Of a DNA stretch of 64,000 bases, positions 42,868 through 52,108 are shown piece after piece (the stretch's first letter is position 1; each line of letters starts with the position of its first letter). Where the stretch lies: the NCBI GenBank assembly GCA_020631895.1, contig JACKGR010000002.1:62001-126000 (forward strand), in the 5' to 3' direction. The position numbers and the translations under genes were made by a program. The DNA is from Candidatus Nomurabacteria bacterium (lineage in GTDB: Bacteria > Patescibacteriota > Saccharimonadia > Saccharimonadales > UBA7683). A model generated the notes under the pieces. That model had not been told where the DNA came from. It saw only the letters and a program-made list of their open reading frames with translations, and did not search any database.

Positions 42868-43473
42868 TTAAAGTGTTGCGGCTTGGGCAATTTGAATTAA
42901 GGCCCTTTGGGCGCTCGCATCGTTGTAAGTCAGGGCATTTAGAGGTTGACTAATTCCGAATTTATATATTTTTAGATCTTGTCGGATTGTGAGTACAAAG
43001 TCACGGCTACTTGAAATTGCAGCATCTTTGGCCTCGTATGTAGCGCTATCGCCTAGACCCTCCACCACGCCACCTTCACTTGTAATGTATTTTTGTGATT
43101 CAACTAGATTAGCTTGGCTGGCATACTTGCCTAAGTCTATCGTGAAGCTATTTGTTGACGTTGCACCTGGTGCAAAAGTATAAACACAAGTTTGGGCGGT
43201 ATCGCCATTACCTATATCTTGCACGCCTGTATCAGAAAGATCCTGCAAGTTATTTGCCGGCTCACCTAGAATTGATTTTATTGTCTCTTTACTTACGCCA
43301 AAGCAAGAGCCCGACTCACTAATTGCTGGTTTTGTACTGACATCACTGCTGCTCGCGTTCTTATTATCACTAACTCTGCTATATGCAACCCAGCCAATTC
43401 CTGCCAATGCGGCAACAACTACTAATGCTATTACCAATTCAACTACAGTAAAACCTGCTTCTCGTCTCTTCAT
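42868..43473 (-). CDS. Type IV pilin-like protein
   Basis: A 201-aa prepilin-like protein. The class III signal is KRREAGFTVVELVIALVVVA, with cleavage expected between G and F and the conserved Glu at +5. The C-terminal domain has a Cys pair (GSCFGVSK, QTCVYTFA). It would be processed by a prepilin peptidase and assembled into a pilus or pseudopilus; the pilus motor genes are elsewhere. Patescibacteria commonly use type IV pili for host contact and DNA uptake. Confidence 0.83.
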   Translation of the reverse strand: MKRREAGFTVVELVIALVVVAALAGIGWVAYSRVSDNKNASSSDVSTKPAISESGSCFGVSKETIKSILGEPANNLQDLSDTGVQDIGNGDTAQTCVYTFAPGATSTNSFTIDLGKYASQANLVESQKYITSEGGVVEGLGDSATYEAKDAAISSSRDFVLTIRQDLKIYKFGISQPLNALTYNDASAQRALIQIAQAATL

Positions 43474-43555
43474 TTTAGAGTTTCCTTATTTTAGTTATGC
43501 TTAAAGTATATATAGTCTTCTTGCTAAGTACTAGTGGAAAAAGAATTTGATTTTG

Positions 43556-46357
43556 TTAACTATATGCTGGTACAGGCTTAGCTCTGCGAGCCATGAAGAG
43601 TCTTTGGGTTTCTCGGATGCCCAGAAAGATAACCGCCGCGCCAAAAGCGTATATCCAGTCAATAACACTTAGTGGACCGGCTTGGAAGTATGGCGCTATC
43701 CATGGGTTGTAAATGATGTTTGCTACGCAAAATAGTGAGAGGCTGATTGCAAACCAAAAGTGTCGATTATTAAATTGATATCGTGTGAAGATACCGTGCT
43801 TGCTTCGACGTTGAATAATATTACCAAGCTGACAAATTACAATAGTTAAGTAGGTCAGTGAAGTAGCCTGAAGATGCACTAAACTGCCTGATGTTAAATA
43901 CTGTGGCGAAACGCCTTGGCGGGAGAAGAACCAAAGGTAGTTAAAGAAAGCTAATCCACCGATTAATAAACCACACCATAGTAGATCTAGTATATTATTA
44001 CGATCCAAAATATGATTTTTTGTAGATCGTGGTTGTTCGACCATGACGTCGCTGTCTGCAGGATCCCAACCGAGGGCCGCAATAGGGAATAGCTCGGCCA
44101 CGAGATCAATAGCCAGTATCTCCATAACGCTGAGCGCAAGTGGGACATGAAAAAAACTAGCAGCTGCCAGGCTACACAAATTAACCACTAGTTCACCAGT
44201 GTTTGAAGTAAAAGCACAAAGGGTTGATTTTTTAATATTATGAAAAATTACCCGACCTTGTTGTACTGCAGAAACTAAAGTATGAAAACTATCATCGAGT
44301 AGTACTATATCGGCAGATTGCATTGCAACATCCGTGCCGGTTCTACCCATAGCAACTCCGATGTCAGCCCTCTTTAGGGCGGGAGCATCGTTGATGCCGT
44401 CGCCCGTTACAGCTACAACTTTGCCGCTATGTTTAACAAGTTCGACAATCCTGAGCTTATCTTCAGGGGAGACTCTAGAGAATATTACATCCCCGTGGGT
44501 TACTAGATCTAGTACTTTAGCATCATCCAACTTTCTGAGATCTTCGCCAGATACAACCTCTATCGAGCGTGAGGCGCCTTTGCCAAGTCCGGCCTTCTCG
44601 GCGATTGCTTGGGCCGTTAAAGCAAAATCACCAGTAATGATGCTGACTTTAATATGAGCAGCCTCAGCGGCCTCCAGAGCAGCTGGCACCTCATCTCTTA
44701 GAGGATCTTGCATAGACACTAATCCGAGCCAGGTTAATTTGTTTTCAGCAGATTCCATTGTTATTGATTTTGGATCACTTCCTGCTGGAAGCGATTTGTA
44801 GGCATAACCTAGGTTGCGCATTGCACTTTTTGCCAGCTTCTCATTCTGCTCAAGTATTTTTGCTCTTTCAGATTCGGTTAATTTATGGCTTGTTTTGCCG
44901 TCCCAGATATATTCACAGCGCTCTAGTACATTCTCTGGCGCACCTTTAGTGAATACACAAATATCGTCTTTCTTCTTACCCCAATTCCGAAAGCTAGTCA
45001 TCCGTTTTCTTGCCGAATCAAAAGAGTATTCTTTTAGCTCGGGGTATTTATCATTTAATCCTGAGGATGAAAAGCCGGCCTTATCGGCCAGTGTTATTAG
45101 CGCTCCCTCAGTTGGATCACCACGACAGTACCAGCTTTGGTGTTCATGGTCGGGCGGGTTAACACTAGCGTTGCTAGCAAAAACTCCGGCAGAGAAGAAT
45201 AATTCTAATTCAGTAAGGTGCTCTTGGGAGAGTATTTTTCCATTTGCATCTGTAATTTTACCATTGGTTTCATAACCTGTGCCTGTAGCTAAATAAGTTT
45301 TATCACCGACAGTAAACTGGGTTACAGTCATCTCATTTTTGGTTAGAGTTCCAGTTTTATCTGTACAAATTATACTTGTGGCGCCGAGAGTCTCGACTGC
45401 TGATAGTTTTTTAACTAGAGCCTTCGCTTTGGCTAGTTTGTTGGCAGCTTGTGCTAATGAGGTATTAATTTCAGCCGGCAAACCTTGCGGAATTAACGAG
45501 CTGGCAATTCCGATTGCATATAAGAATGCGTCCTTAAACGGCAAGCCTGTTTGAATAGCAACCGGTAGAAGGATAGAACATAGTATTACGGTTCCTTGAG
45601 TAACGCGCGTTGCAGTGTGATTCATCTCTTTTTGAAGTGGACTAACCTCATGTACGGTTTGTTGGCTAAGACTGGCGATTCGACCGAGCTCAGTATTCAT
45701 TCCAGTGCCGACAACTACTCCGTACGCATTGCCTGTTGCAACAGTTGTTCCCATAAATAAAAGATTATGTCTGTTGGCTAGTTCAACAGAGCTTGCAATG
45801 GCATGCGTGAATTTTCGACTTGGGTTTGACTCTCCAGTGAGAGCAAAATCGTTTGTAGATAGCTCAGATTCTTCAATTAAACGTAGATCCGCCGGTACAG
45901 AGTCTCCCGCTTCAACATAAACAATGTCTCCGGTAACTAATCCTGCCGAGTCAACCGATATTAATTTACTCTCACGAACAACTTTGGCTTGTTGAACAAC
46001 TAGTCGTTCAAGACTCTCCATTAGTTTTTCAGCTTTAAATTCTTGAAAAAAGCCTAGCAGGGTATTAAGAAGTACTATTACGATCAAAACTATAGCGGTG
46101 CGTGAGTCGCCCAGGTATGCGGATACTGCTGCGCTAGCTGATAGCAGTACTATCATTAGGTCTTTATATTGTCTGAAGTACTTAAATATTAACGGATCTT
46201 TACCCTTAATCTCTAATCTGTTAAATCCATCTTTTTCTTGACGGTAGGCGACCTCTTTTTCAGATAAACCGGACTTTCGGCTGGTCTTAAAATTTTGAAT
46301 AACCTGCTCAGTACCTAATCTATATGGCTCAAGCTTTCTATTTTCATTTTCTAACAT
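43556..46357 (-). CDS. P2-type cation-transporting ATPase with altered TM4 site
   Basis: A 933-aa P-type ATPase that pumps cations using ATP. The phosphorylation site is CTDKTGTLTKNEMTV (Asp 333), the actuator TGES is at 174-177, and GDGINDAPAL marks the P domain. The N-terminal segment and two helix pairs before the P domain place it in the P2 (Ca2+/Na+,K+) group. In TM4 the ion-binding PEGL is PQGLP (Gln 291), so an acidic ligand is lost and the ion may differ from Ca2+. The C-terminal six helices are present. It stands alone. Confidence 0.9.
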   Translation of the reverse strand: MLENENRKLEPYRLGTEQVIQNFKTSRKSGLSEKEVAYRQEKDGFNRLEIKGKDPLIFKYFRQYKDLMIVLLSASAAVSAYLGDSRTAIVLIVIVLLNTLLGFFQEFKAEKLMESLERLVVQQAKVVRESKLISVDSAGLVTGDIVYVEAGDSVPADLRLIEESELSTNDFALTGESNPSRKFTHAIASSVELANRHNLLFMGTTVATGNAYGVVVGTGMNTELGRIASLSQQTVHEVSPLQKEMNHTATRVTQGTVILCSILLPVAIQTGLPFKDAFLYAIGIASSLIPQGLPAEINTSLAQAANKLAKAKALVKKLSAVETLGATSIICTDKTGTLTKNEMTVTQFTVGDKTYLATGTGYETNGKITDANGKILSQEHLTELELFFSAGVFASNASVNPPDHEHQSWYCRGDPTEGALITLADKAGFSSSGLNDKYPELKEYSFDSARKRMTSFRNWGKKKDDICVFTKGAPENVLERCEYIWDGKTSHKLTESERAKILEQNEKLAKSAMRNLGYAYKSLPAGSDPKSITMESAENKLTWLGLVSMQDPLRDEVPAALEAAEAAHIKVSIITGDFALTAQAIAEKAGLGKGASRSIEVVSGEDLRKLDDAKVLDLVTHGDVIFSRVSPEDKLRIVELVKHSGKVVAVTGDGINDAPALKRADIGVAMGRTGTDVAMQSADIVLLDDSFHTLVSAVQQGRVIFHNIKKSTLCAFTSNTGELVVNLCSLAAASFFHVPLALSVMEILAIDLVAELFPIAALGWDPADSDVMVEQPRSTKNHILDRNNILDLLWCGLLIGGLAFFNYLWFFSRQGVSPQYLTSGSLVHLQATSLTYLTIVICQLGNIIQRRSKHGIFTRYQFNNRHFWFAISLSLFCVANIIYNPWIAPYFQAGPLSVIDWIYAFGAAVIFLGIRETQRLFMARRAKPVPAYS

Positions 46358-46460
46358 ACATAAACAGTATACATAACTTAAATAAACAACTTGAAATGAG
46401 AGTTAAATATATCTAATAACATTATTTACAGTAAATCTATAATGAGTTAAAGTATATTTA

Positions 46461-47093
46461 ATGTCAGAGATAAAATCTTTATATCTTCATGGGCTTGGAA
46501 GAGCGGAGCTAAGAAGAGGTGAGCGTGTTTTGCTTGCTCATCATAGACGTAGCGGTATTGATGCAATACCTGGCCAAATTGATTGGGCATCTCCTGAAAA
46601 GTTTGTTGATTTACTCGATAGAACCACATATCATGCACTCAGCATATTAGATGGGATGAGCCCAGAGGGTACCTTGATAATAGAGGGCTCGAGCGCAGGG
46701 GGGAGCTTGGCCTTTAATGTCGCACATCAAATAGAAGATGAAAGACTTAGAGTTATTAGTCACTCTGGACGTTTGGCAGTTGGAGATTATGAAGAGGGAA
46801 GTTATCGAAGTTTAGAGCATTGTGCGAGGCTGGGAACTGATGAAGAAAGTCAAAGTTATTTTGATAGCGTGACTTATCTAGAATTAATTACCAAACCTAA
46901 AATGGATCAAAATGATATGGATAGATCTTTTATCACCATGCCGCTAGGGGATATGAGGGTTCCCACAAGCACAATGTCAATTAATGGTATCAAGACTGCA
47001 ATTATGCCGATAGTTGGTCACTCTCCTGGTATCGGGCTCGGTATGTTATGGACGCCTAAGATAATAGAAAAAGATTTTGGTAATTTAGGCTAA
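46461..47093 (+). CDS. Alpha/beta hydrolase-like protein
   Basis: A 210-aa protein with YLHGLGRAELRRG at the start, the nucleophile elbow IIEGSSAGGSLAFNVAHQ and a late IMPIVGHSPG that could supply His. This is a small alpha/beta-hydrolase without a clear lid. Substrate unknown; an esterase or thioesterase is plausible. It is followed 25 bp later by another unknown gene with its own -10 box. Confidence 0.7.
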   Translation: MSEIKSLYLHGLGRAELRRGERVLLAHHRRSGIDAIPGQIDWASPEKFVDLLDRTTYHALSILDGMSPEGTLIIEGSSAGGSLAFNVAHQIEDERLRVISHSGRLAVGDYEEGSYRSLEHCARLGTDEESQSYFDSVTYLELITKPKMDQNDMDRSFITMPLGDMRVPTSTMSINGIKTAIMPIVGHSPGIGLGMLWTPKIIEKDFGNLG

Positions 47094-47118
47094 CTAGAGA
47101 CTTTGTTATAGTAAATCT

Positions 47119-47595
47119 ATGGTTGATCGAGCTGAACCAATCAAACCTCATTCAAGTGAGCCCGCAAGGCGCAAGCGTGTTGTTGAAAAAATTGGCGATA
47201 CTCTAAGACACGCTCTCGGAACCGCCTTAATGCAGCCAGATGGCTATCTTTATCCAGGTGACGTTCGCGAAAAAGCCGGCGACATACTATCGGTAGTTCC
47301 CACTTTGGGTCGAATATCGACCGCCACTGCTTCAGATAGACATAGCATTGTAGATGATTACGCACCTGAACAGGTTACACATTTCATTAGAGAATCAGAG
47401 CAGTCTGATTGGACCGTAAAGCCCGGGTTCTATCAAGCACTAGCAAGCAGGGTGGCTGAATCTGGGACAGTCGATAGACATGTAGCGGTGGCAAGAACTT
47501 CAAAACCCAAAAAGACAACAAAAAAATCAACCCAAAAACGAAGGCGTAAAAAAAGTAATCTACGTCTTGTAAAGTTTGATCCAGATAACGAGTAA
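47119..47595 (+). CDS. Hypothetical protein with very basic C-terminus
   Basis: A 158-aa soluble protein. Residues 1-130 are mixed, with no known domain. The end is strongly basic (SKPKKTTKKSTQKRRRKKS), which would suit nucleic-acid or ribosome binding. TATAGT lies 6 nt before the ATG. The gene is followed by the CGGAGTTAA palindrome. Confidence 0.68.
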   Translation: MVDRAEPIKPHSSEPARRKRVVEKIGDTLRHALGTALMQPDGYLYPGDVREKAGDILSVVPTLGRISTATASDRHSIVDDYAPEQVTHFIRESEQSDWTVKPGFYQALASRVAESGTVDRHVAVARTSKPKKTTKKSTQKRRRKKSNLRLVKFDPDNE

Positions 47596-47607
47596 TTATC
47601 TGAGAAC

Positions 47608-47637
47608 TCGGAGTTAAATCGGAGTTAACTCCGATTT
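47608..47637. repeat. Palindromic CGGAGTTAA element
   Basis: CTCGGAGTTAAATCGGAGTT, then AACTCCGATTT. The part 47616-47637 is a perfect palindrome with 11-bp arms. The core is shared with 987-1022 and 20993-21025. It could act as a terminator for the upstream gene, but no T run follows. Confidence 0.72.
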
Positions 47638-47699
47638 AGGTAATTGATGTAGTTAAAAGTATTAGTAGTCTTATATATTGTCAGTGTATAATTTTTGTA

Positions 47700-48887
47700 A
47701 TGCCATATCACGCAAAATCAGCACTTCATCTAAAGCCAACTTTTGAGATAGTAATAACCAGAATGGTATTCACTCTTGGTGTTGCAATTACTACCGTAGG
47801 TGTACCGCTTTACTTTGTAGAGCTAGGTGCCTCTGATTCCCAAATAGGTCTTTATATAGGTGTACTGTCACTTTTAATTGGCGTGCTCACACTTTTTCTT
47901 CCTCCATTTTTAGAAAAGTTTAATCAATTAAAAATTTTAGTTACTAGTTACTTTTTGACTGGTCTAGCATTGTTTGGATTTGGTCATACAAAATTTATAC
48001 CACAAGCTATCTTTTTACTATTTGTAGTTCACTTTTTTATTACTGTTGGCGCCGATTCAATAGGAATACTTTTTAAAGATTCAACAAGGAGCAAAAAAGA
48101 GTTTTCGCGCGACACAGGGCTAATGGGATCACTTATAAATTTCAGTTGGTTTGTTGGCCCACTTATCGGAGGGTTAATGTTAAATTATGCAGGTGTAAGA
48201 GGTCTTTTTGGTATGTCGGCATTATTTTGTATATTGGGCGCCACCTTTATCTTGTTGATGCCCTTTAAGACAGTTAATAAAAAAAGGCCCGAGATTGACG
48301 GCAGTCTTAAGGAAAATCTATTATTTTATGTCAAAAGTCAAAAGCTTAGAATCGCATATATCCAGAACATGGGTCAATCAGTCTGGTGGGGTTTTGTTTG
48401 GACTTTTATCCCAATTTTTATGGTGAGACAAGGTTATAGTGTTGCAAGTATCGGAATATTTATTGGCCTGACGCAGTTACCATTATTTTTGTTAGAATTC
48501 ATTACCGTAAAAGTACTAGCCAAATATAGTTATCGTTCAGTATTTTTTGTTTCATACGCATTATTGGGACTGATAGGCATCTTTGCATTTTTTACTTCCA
48601 TCTACTCCACTATACTAGTAGCAATTATGGTAGGGTCGTTTGCAATGAGTTTTGTTGAGCCTATTAGTCAGCTCTACTTTTTTGATCAAGTCAGCAAACT
48701 TGAGGAAGAGAAGACTTATCCGGTTTATGGAACGTCAAATATTGTTGGTGGTACCGTCATAAGACTTATAATCGGCGCGGGATTAGCATTGTTTGCAGAT
48801 CGCGTGGCGTTTCTAATACTAGCATTTGTTATGTTACTTACTGCATACAACGCACTAAAGATTAAAACTCATAAAATAGCAGCTTAA
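47700..48887 (+). CDS. MFS transporter
   Basis: A 395-aa membrane protein with 12 predicted helices of the major facilitator superfamily. The loop between helices 2 and 3 holds the altered motif A region (FLPPFLEKFNQLKI). DTGLMGSLINFSWFVGPLIG is typical of helix 5, and a central basic cytoplasmic loop divides the halves. The substrate cannot be told. TATAAT lies 7 nt before the ATG. A bidirectional terminator separates it from the RRM gene. Confidence 0.87.
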   Translation: MPYHAKSALHLKPTFEIVITRMVFTLGVAITTVGVPLYFVELGASDSQIGLYIGVLSLLIGVLTLFLPPFLEKFNQLKILVTSYFLTGLALFGFGHTKFIPQAIFLLFVVHFFITVGADSIGILFKDSTRSKKEFSRDTGLMGSLINFSWFVGPLIGGLMLNYAGVRGLFGMSALFCILGATFILLMPFKTVNKKRPEIDGSLKENLLFYVKSQKLRIAYIQNMGQSVWWGFVWTFIPIFMVRQGYSVASIGIFIGLTQLPLFLLEFITVKVLAKYSYRSVFFVSYALLGLIGIFAFFTSIYSTILVAIMVGSFAMSFVEPISQLYFFDQVSKLEEEKTYPVYGTSNIVGGTVIRLIIGAGLALFADRVAFLILAFVMLLTAYNALKIKTHKIAA

Positions 48888-48889
48888 CT

Positions 48890-48919
48890 AAAAAGCTCCC
48901 GAATTAACGGGAGCTTTTT
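48890..48919. terminator. Bidirectional terminator between MFS and RRM genes
   Basis: AAAAAGCTCCCG pairs perfectly with CGGGAGCTTTTT, with A and T runs on both sides serving both convergent genes. Confidence 0.9.
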
Positions 48920-48933
48920 AGCGTGGTAATTGA

Positions 48934-49248
48934 TTACCAGCTTTTTTGACGGAATGAACCGCCATCACCGCCGCCGTTGTTATCACGACGAGGACGATCC
49001 TCTTGTGGACGAGCTTCGTTAACCGTTAAAGTACGGCCACCAAGTTCAGTTCCATTAAGAGCTTTTTCAGCTGCTTTACCTTCTTCGTCATTCTCAAATT
49101 CTACAAAGCCGAAGCCCTTAGAACGTTGAGTTTCACGATCGGTAATAACACGTGCTGAAGCGACTGTACCATGAGCTGCAAAAAGCTGCTCTAGATCATC
49201 ACTTGTAGTGCTGAATGGTAAGCCTCCAACAAATAGTCGATATGCCAT
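48934..49248 (-). CDS. RNA-binding protein (single RRM)
   Basis: A 104-aa RNA-binding protein with one RRM. RNP2 is RLFVGGLPF and RNP1 is KGFGFVEF. The tail is Arg/Gly/Asp-rich (RPRRDNNGGGDGGSFRQKSW), like small cold-shock-associated RRM proteins of cyanobacteria and other bacteria. It probably binds mRNA. The real start is ATG 49248 with AGGA 13 nt upstream; earlier in-frame codons lie outside the domain. Confidence 0.92.
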   Translation of the reverse strand: MAYRLFVGGLPFSTTSDDLEQLFAAHGTVASARVITDRETQRSKGFGFVEFENDEEGKAAEKALNGTELGGRTLTVNEARPQEDRPRRDNNGGGDGGSFRQKSW

Positions 49249-49437
49249 TATGTGTATGTATCCTTTGTTTAAACTACTGCAGTTCGACCATGTAACGTAA
49301 CTAAGGTACCGAGAGAAACTAACGATCCATACACGTACTGACTGCGTGAGCTCATTATAAAACACATTTAATAAATATGCGAGCATAAGCAGTTACTAAT
49401 ATGTTAATCAACTTGTGATTTTTGGTATAGTTGTAGT

Positions 49438-50088
49438 ATGAAGATAACAAAATTAGTACATTCCTGTCTGCTGATTGAGAAAGATGGTAAGAAGATTCTT
49501 GTTGACCCTGGAGTTTATAGTTGGCAGAACGAGGCCGTAAAGAATATCAACTTCTCAGGGTTGGCATCTGTCGTAGTGACTCACAATCATCCTGATCATC
49601 TAAATGACGAGTTCGTAGCAGCCGTTAAAATGGTTTCACCGGACGCTAAATGGTATGGCCCTGGACAAGTGGTCGAGCAACTAAAAGGCATAGGTATTGA
49701 AGCATCAACATCTAGCCAAGAAGAACACGTTAAGTTTGTTGAGTCAGAACATGCAGATTTATCACCTTGGTACGGTGAGCAACCAGATCATATCAGTTTT
49801 TTGCTGTTTGGTGAAGTTTTAATAAGTGGCGATTGCCAAACCTTAAAAAGTGCTCATGGGGCAAGAATACTAGCGAGTGCAATTAACGGTGGGCCATGGG
49901 GCGCAGTTGTTGGTTTTTGTAAGATGATTGAATCTATGAATGAGCGACCGAAAGTCGTACTTCCACTTCATGACTGGCATTGGAACGATGAGGCCAGAGC
50001 AGCAATTTACTCAAAGTTGCCAGAAGTTATGGGTCAGTTTGATGTTACATTTATTCCACTACAAACTTGCGAGCCGCAAGAAGTATAA
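49438..50088 (+). CDS. MBL-fold metal-dependent hydrolase
   Basis: A 216-aa member of the metallo-beta-lactamase fold. The metal site is THNHPDH, with further ligands in LISGDCQT and LPLHDWHW. It resembles the UlaG/YtkL-type group that hydrolyses phosphoesters or lactones. TATAGT lies 6 nt before ATG 49438. The gene ends 2 bp before the convergent flavoprotein gene. Confidence 0.85.
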   Translation: MKITKLVHSCLLIEKDGKKILVDPGVYSWQNEAVKNINFSGLASVVVTHNHPDHLNDEFVAAVKMVSPDAKWYGPGQVVEQLKGIGIEASTSSQEEHVKFVESEHADLSPWYGEQPDHISFLLFGEVLISGDCQTLKSAHGARILASAINGGPWGAVVGFCKMIESMNERPKVVLPLHDWHWNDEARAAIYSKLPEVMGQFDVTFIPLQTCEPQEV

Positions 50089-50089
50089 C

Positions 50090-51469
50090 TCAGTCTGATT
50101 TAGAAAGTTTGGCGCAGGCTACGCGGACTATCTCTGACCAGGTGCCGAAAGAGTGGACGGTGTGGGCTACTTGTTGGGCTGTTAGGTTGTGTTGGATAGC
50201 AAGTGATAGCTCGCCGATTAGTTCGCTGGCCTCTGGGCAAACAATAGTAGCTCCAAGTATTACATTGTTTTCTTTGCTGGCCATCACCTTAATAAATCCA
50301 TCGTAAAATCCGCTAGTAGCACTCTTGGCGACAACTGAAATAGGAGTCACTACAGATTTATATTGTATTTTGTGATCTTTGATTTGTCTCTCAGTAAGTC
50401 CGGTTGATGCGACTTGCGGATTTGTGAATATTGATCTTGGGATTGCTTTATATTTAGCCTCAACGGGCATCCTTGGGTGAACAATGTTATGAGCAACTAC
50501 TTGGCCTTGATAGGCGGCAGCGTGAGTATAGTGATAGGGTCCGGCGCAGTCGCCAATTGCATATATATTTTTTGTAGATGTCTGTTGATAGCGATTTGTT
50601 TTGATTTGAGATGGTGAGTGGGAAACTCCGGCGTTCTCAAGACCAATATCCACAACGGCCTGCTTGCCGGTGGCCAAGAGAATCTCATCAACAACTAGTT
50701 GGCCAGTTTTACTGCCACGTGCAAGCTGGAGACTGCGTTTGAGTCCAGATTTTGATACAGAAGTAACGTTAGTGTTGAGTAGAATACTCATGCCATATTC
50801 TTTTCGGAATCGATTCTCAATTAACTTTGATGTTTCGGGTTCTTCACTACCTATTAAAGAACCAGACGATTCAACAATTGTGACTTTTGATCCAAAGATA
50901 GCAAAAAGTTGAGCAAACTCAACTCCGGTTTCGCCACCACCTATAACTGCAAGGTTCTTTGGAGGACGAATTAAGTCGATAGCCTCTTTATGGGTTAAAA
51001 AGCCAGCTTTACTCAGCCCAGCGATTTCTGGTAGAACTAAATCTGAGCCTGTTGCAATCACAAAGTCTTTAGCAGTAAATCGGGCAGATCCGATGGATAT
51101 AGTCTGGTTATCTAAAAAGTAGGCTTTGCCCTTAATAACGCTGATACCCTGGCTTATAAATGTATCCTCAGAGTAGGCCTTTTTTGTTAACCTTAGGACC
51201 GTATCCTTCCATGCTTTTACGCTAGGGTAGTTATATCCAACTGTTGTTGCTCTGATTCCAAAAGCAGAACCGCGCTTTGCAGTTTCAAATGCCGAGGCAG
51301 CATGGAGAAGGGCTTTGGTAGGAATACTGCTGTGGTTGAGTACTTGTCCACCCAGACTACTAGCTTCAACAAGAGCAACTGATTTACCGCTTTTAGCAAT
51401 CTGCTGGGCGGCAACACTTCCTCCAGCACCACTACCAATTACGATCACATCATAGTCGAATGAAGCCAT
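50090..51469 (-). CDS. Lpd-like FAD/NAD flavoprotein lacking the redox disulfide
   Basis: A 459-aa pyridine-nucleotide-disulfide oxidoreductase-type protein. FAD binding VIVIGSGAGGSVAAQQIAKS, NAD binding LAVIGGGETGVEFAQLFAIF and the dimer domain are intact, and TKNIYAIGDCAG is typical. In dihydrolipoamide dehydrogenase the motif is GGTCLNVGCIPSK. Here it is GGQVLNHSSIPTK, so both Cys (positions 43 and 48) are replaced by Val and Ser. The C-terminal HxHPT is VHSFGT, which loses the base His. It therefore cannot do disulfide chemistry. A transhydrogenase- or quinone-reductase-like role is possible. The ATP-cone gene overlaps its start by 20 bp. Confidence 0.88.
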   Translation of the reverse strand: MASFDYDVIVIGSGAGGSVAAQQIAKSGKSVALVEASSLGGQVLNHSSIPTKALLHAASAFETAKRGSAFGIRATTVGYNYPSVKAWKDTVLRLTKKAYSEDTFISQGISVIKGKAYFLDNQTISIGSARFTAKDFVIATGSDLVLPEIAGLSKAGFLTHKEAIDLIRPPKNLAVIGGGETGVEFAQLFAIFGSKVTIVESSGSLIGSEEPETSKLIENRFRKEYGMSILLNTNVTSVSKSGLKRSLQLARGSKTGQLVVDEILLATGKQAVVDIGLENAGVSHSPSQIKTNRYQQTSTKNIYAIGDCAGPYHYTHAAAYQGQVVAHNIVHPRMPVEAKYKAIPRSIFTNPQVASTGLTERQIKDHKIQYKSVVTPISVVAKSATSGFYDGFIKVMASKENNVILGATIVCPEASELIGELSLAIQHNLTAQQVAHTVHSFGTWSEIVRVACAKLSKSD

Positions 51470-51824
51470 ATTGATCCTCGCTTACTGCAAACTCTTTGAT
51501 AGGTGAGAATACGTGGGCTGCTCTAGGATTAAAAGTCTGCAGTGCTCTTGCAGCTTGTCTAGTGATATCAGCCTGAGTAACCTCCTCTTTATCGACTAGC
51601 CAAGACTCTACGTGTTTGCAAACTTCAACAGCAGTCTTTTCAGCTTCGCCCGCGTAACCAAAAGCCTTCATACATGCATGATATACATCTGTGGCAAGAC
51701 CATGTCGATCATATGCAGTAGTGTGGTTTTTATGGACTACTCTTTTGGATGGAGCCTCATTAACAAACACACTCTCCCAGTGAGGCGATGTTTTTTTGCG
51801 TTGTGTTGAGTGTATATGAAACAT
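51450..51824 (-). CDS. ATP-cone-like protein
   Basis: A 124-aa protein resembling an ATP-cone domain, the nucleotide-sensing module of ribonucleotide reductases and NrdR: VVHKNHTTAYDRHGLATDVY is followed by the helices EKTAVEVCKHVESWLVDKEE, VTQADITRQAARALQTF and NPRAAHVF. No zinc ribbon is present, so it is not NrdR. It is a free-standing cone coupled to the flavoprotein downstream. It may sense ATP/dATP for a nucleotide or redox enzyme. The start at 51824 is chosen over 51866, but this is not certain. Confidence 0.6.
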   Translation of the reverse strand: MFHIHSTQRKKTSPHWESVFVNEAPSKRVVHKNHTTAYDRHGLATDVYHACMKAFGYAGEAEKTAVEVCKHVESWLVDKEEVTQADITRQAARALQTFNPRAAHVFSPIKEFAVSEDQYGFIRL

Positions 51825-51902
51825 GATATCTGTTTTTGGCTTATGCTTATATTTAACTATACACATCTATCCCACTACTGTCCACAACTCAAGTGTACGG
51901 TA

Positions 51903-51931
51903 TTGACAAATAATAAAGCTTATGCTAATAT
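51903..51931 (+). promoter_or_regulatory. Strong sigma-70 promoter
   Basis: TTGACA (51903-51908), 17-bp spacer, TAATAT (51926-51931). It is one of the few promoters here with a consensus -35. It leads into the leader ORF, hairpins and terminator up to 52147. Confidence 0.75.
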
Positions 51932-51999
51932 ATATGTGTTGTTATACGACGTCACACATACAACAAAAACAATATAAACCAAAAGTAGGAGCCCATTTT

Positions 52000-52044
52000 A
52001 TGAGCAAACCTAAAAAGATAGTTATTAAATATATACCATCTTAA
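52000..52044 (+). CDS. Possible 14-aa basic leader peptide
   Basis: MSKPKKIVIKYIPS has a good ribosome-binding site (GGAG, spacing 11). A short, basic, Ile/Lys-rich peptide in front of hairpins is typical of leader ORFs. Coding function is unproven. Confidence 0.4.
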   Translation: MSKPKKIVIKYIPS

Positions 52045-52108
52045 CTAGGACCTCTTTTGGCCAAAAGACCAGCAGGTCTACCCCTAACAGGGAAAATCTG
52101 CTACGATT

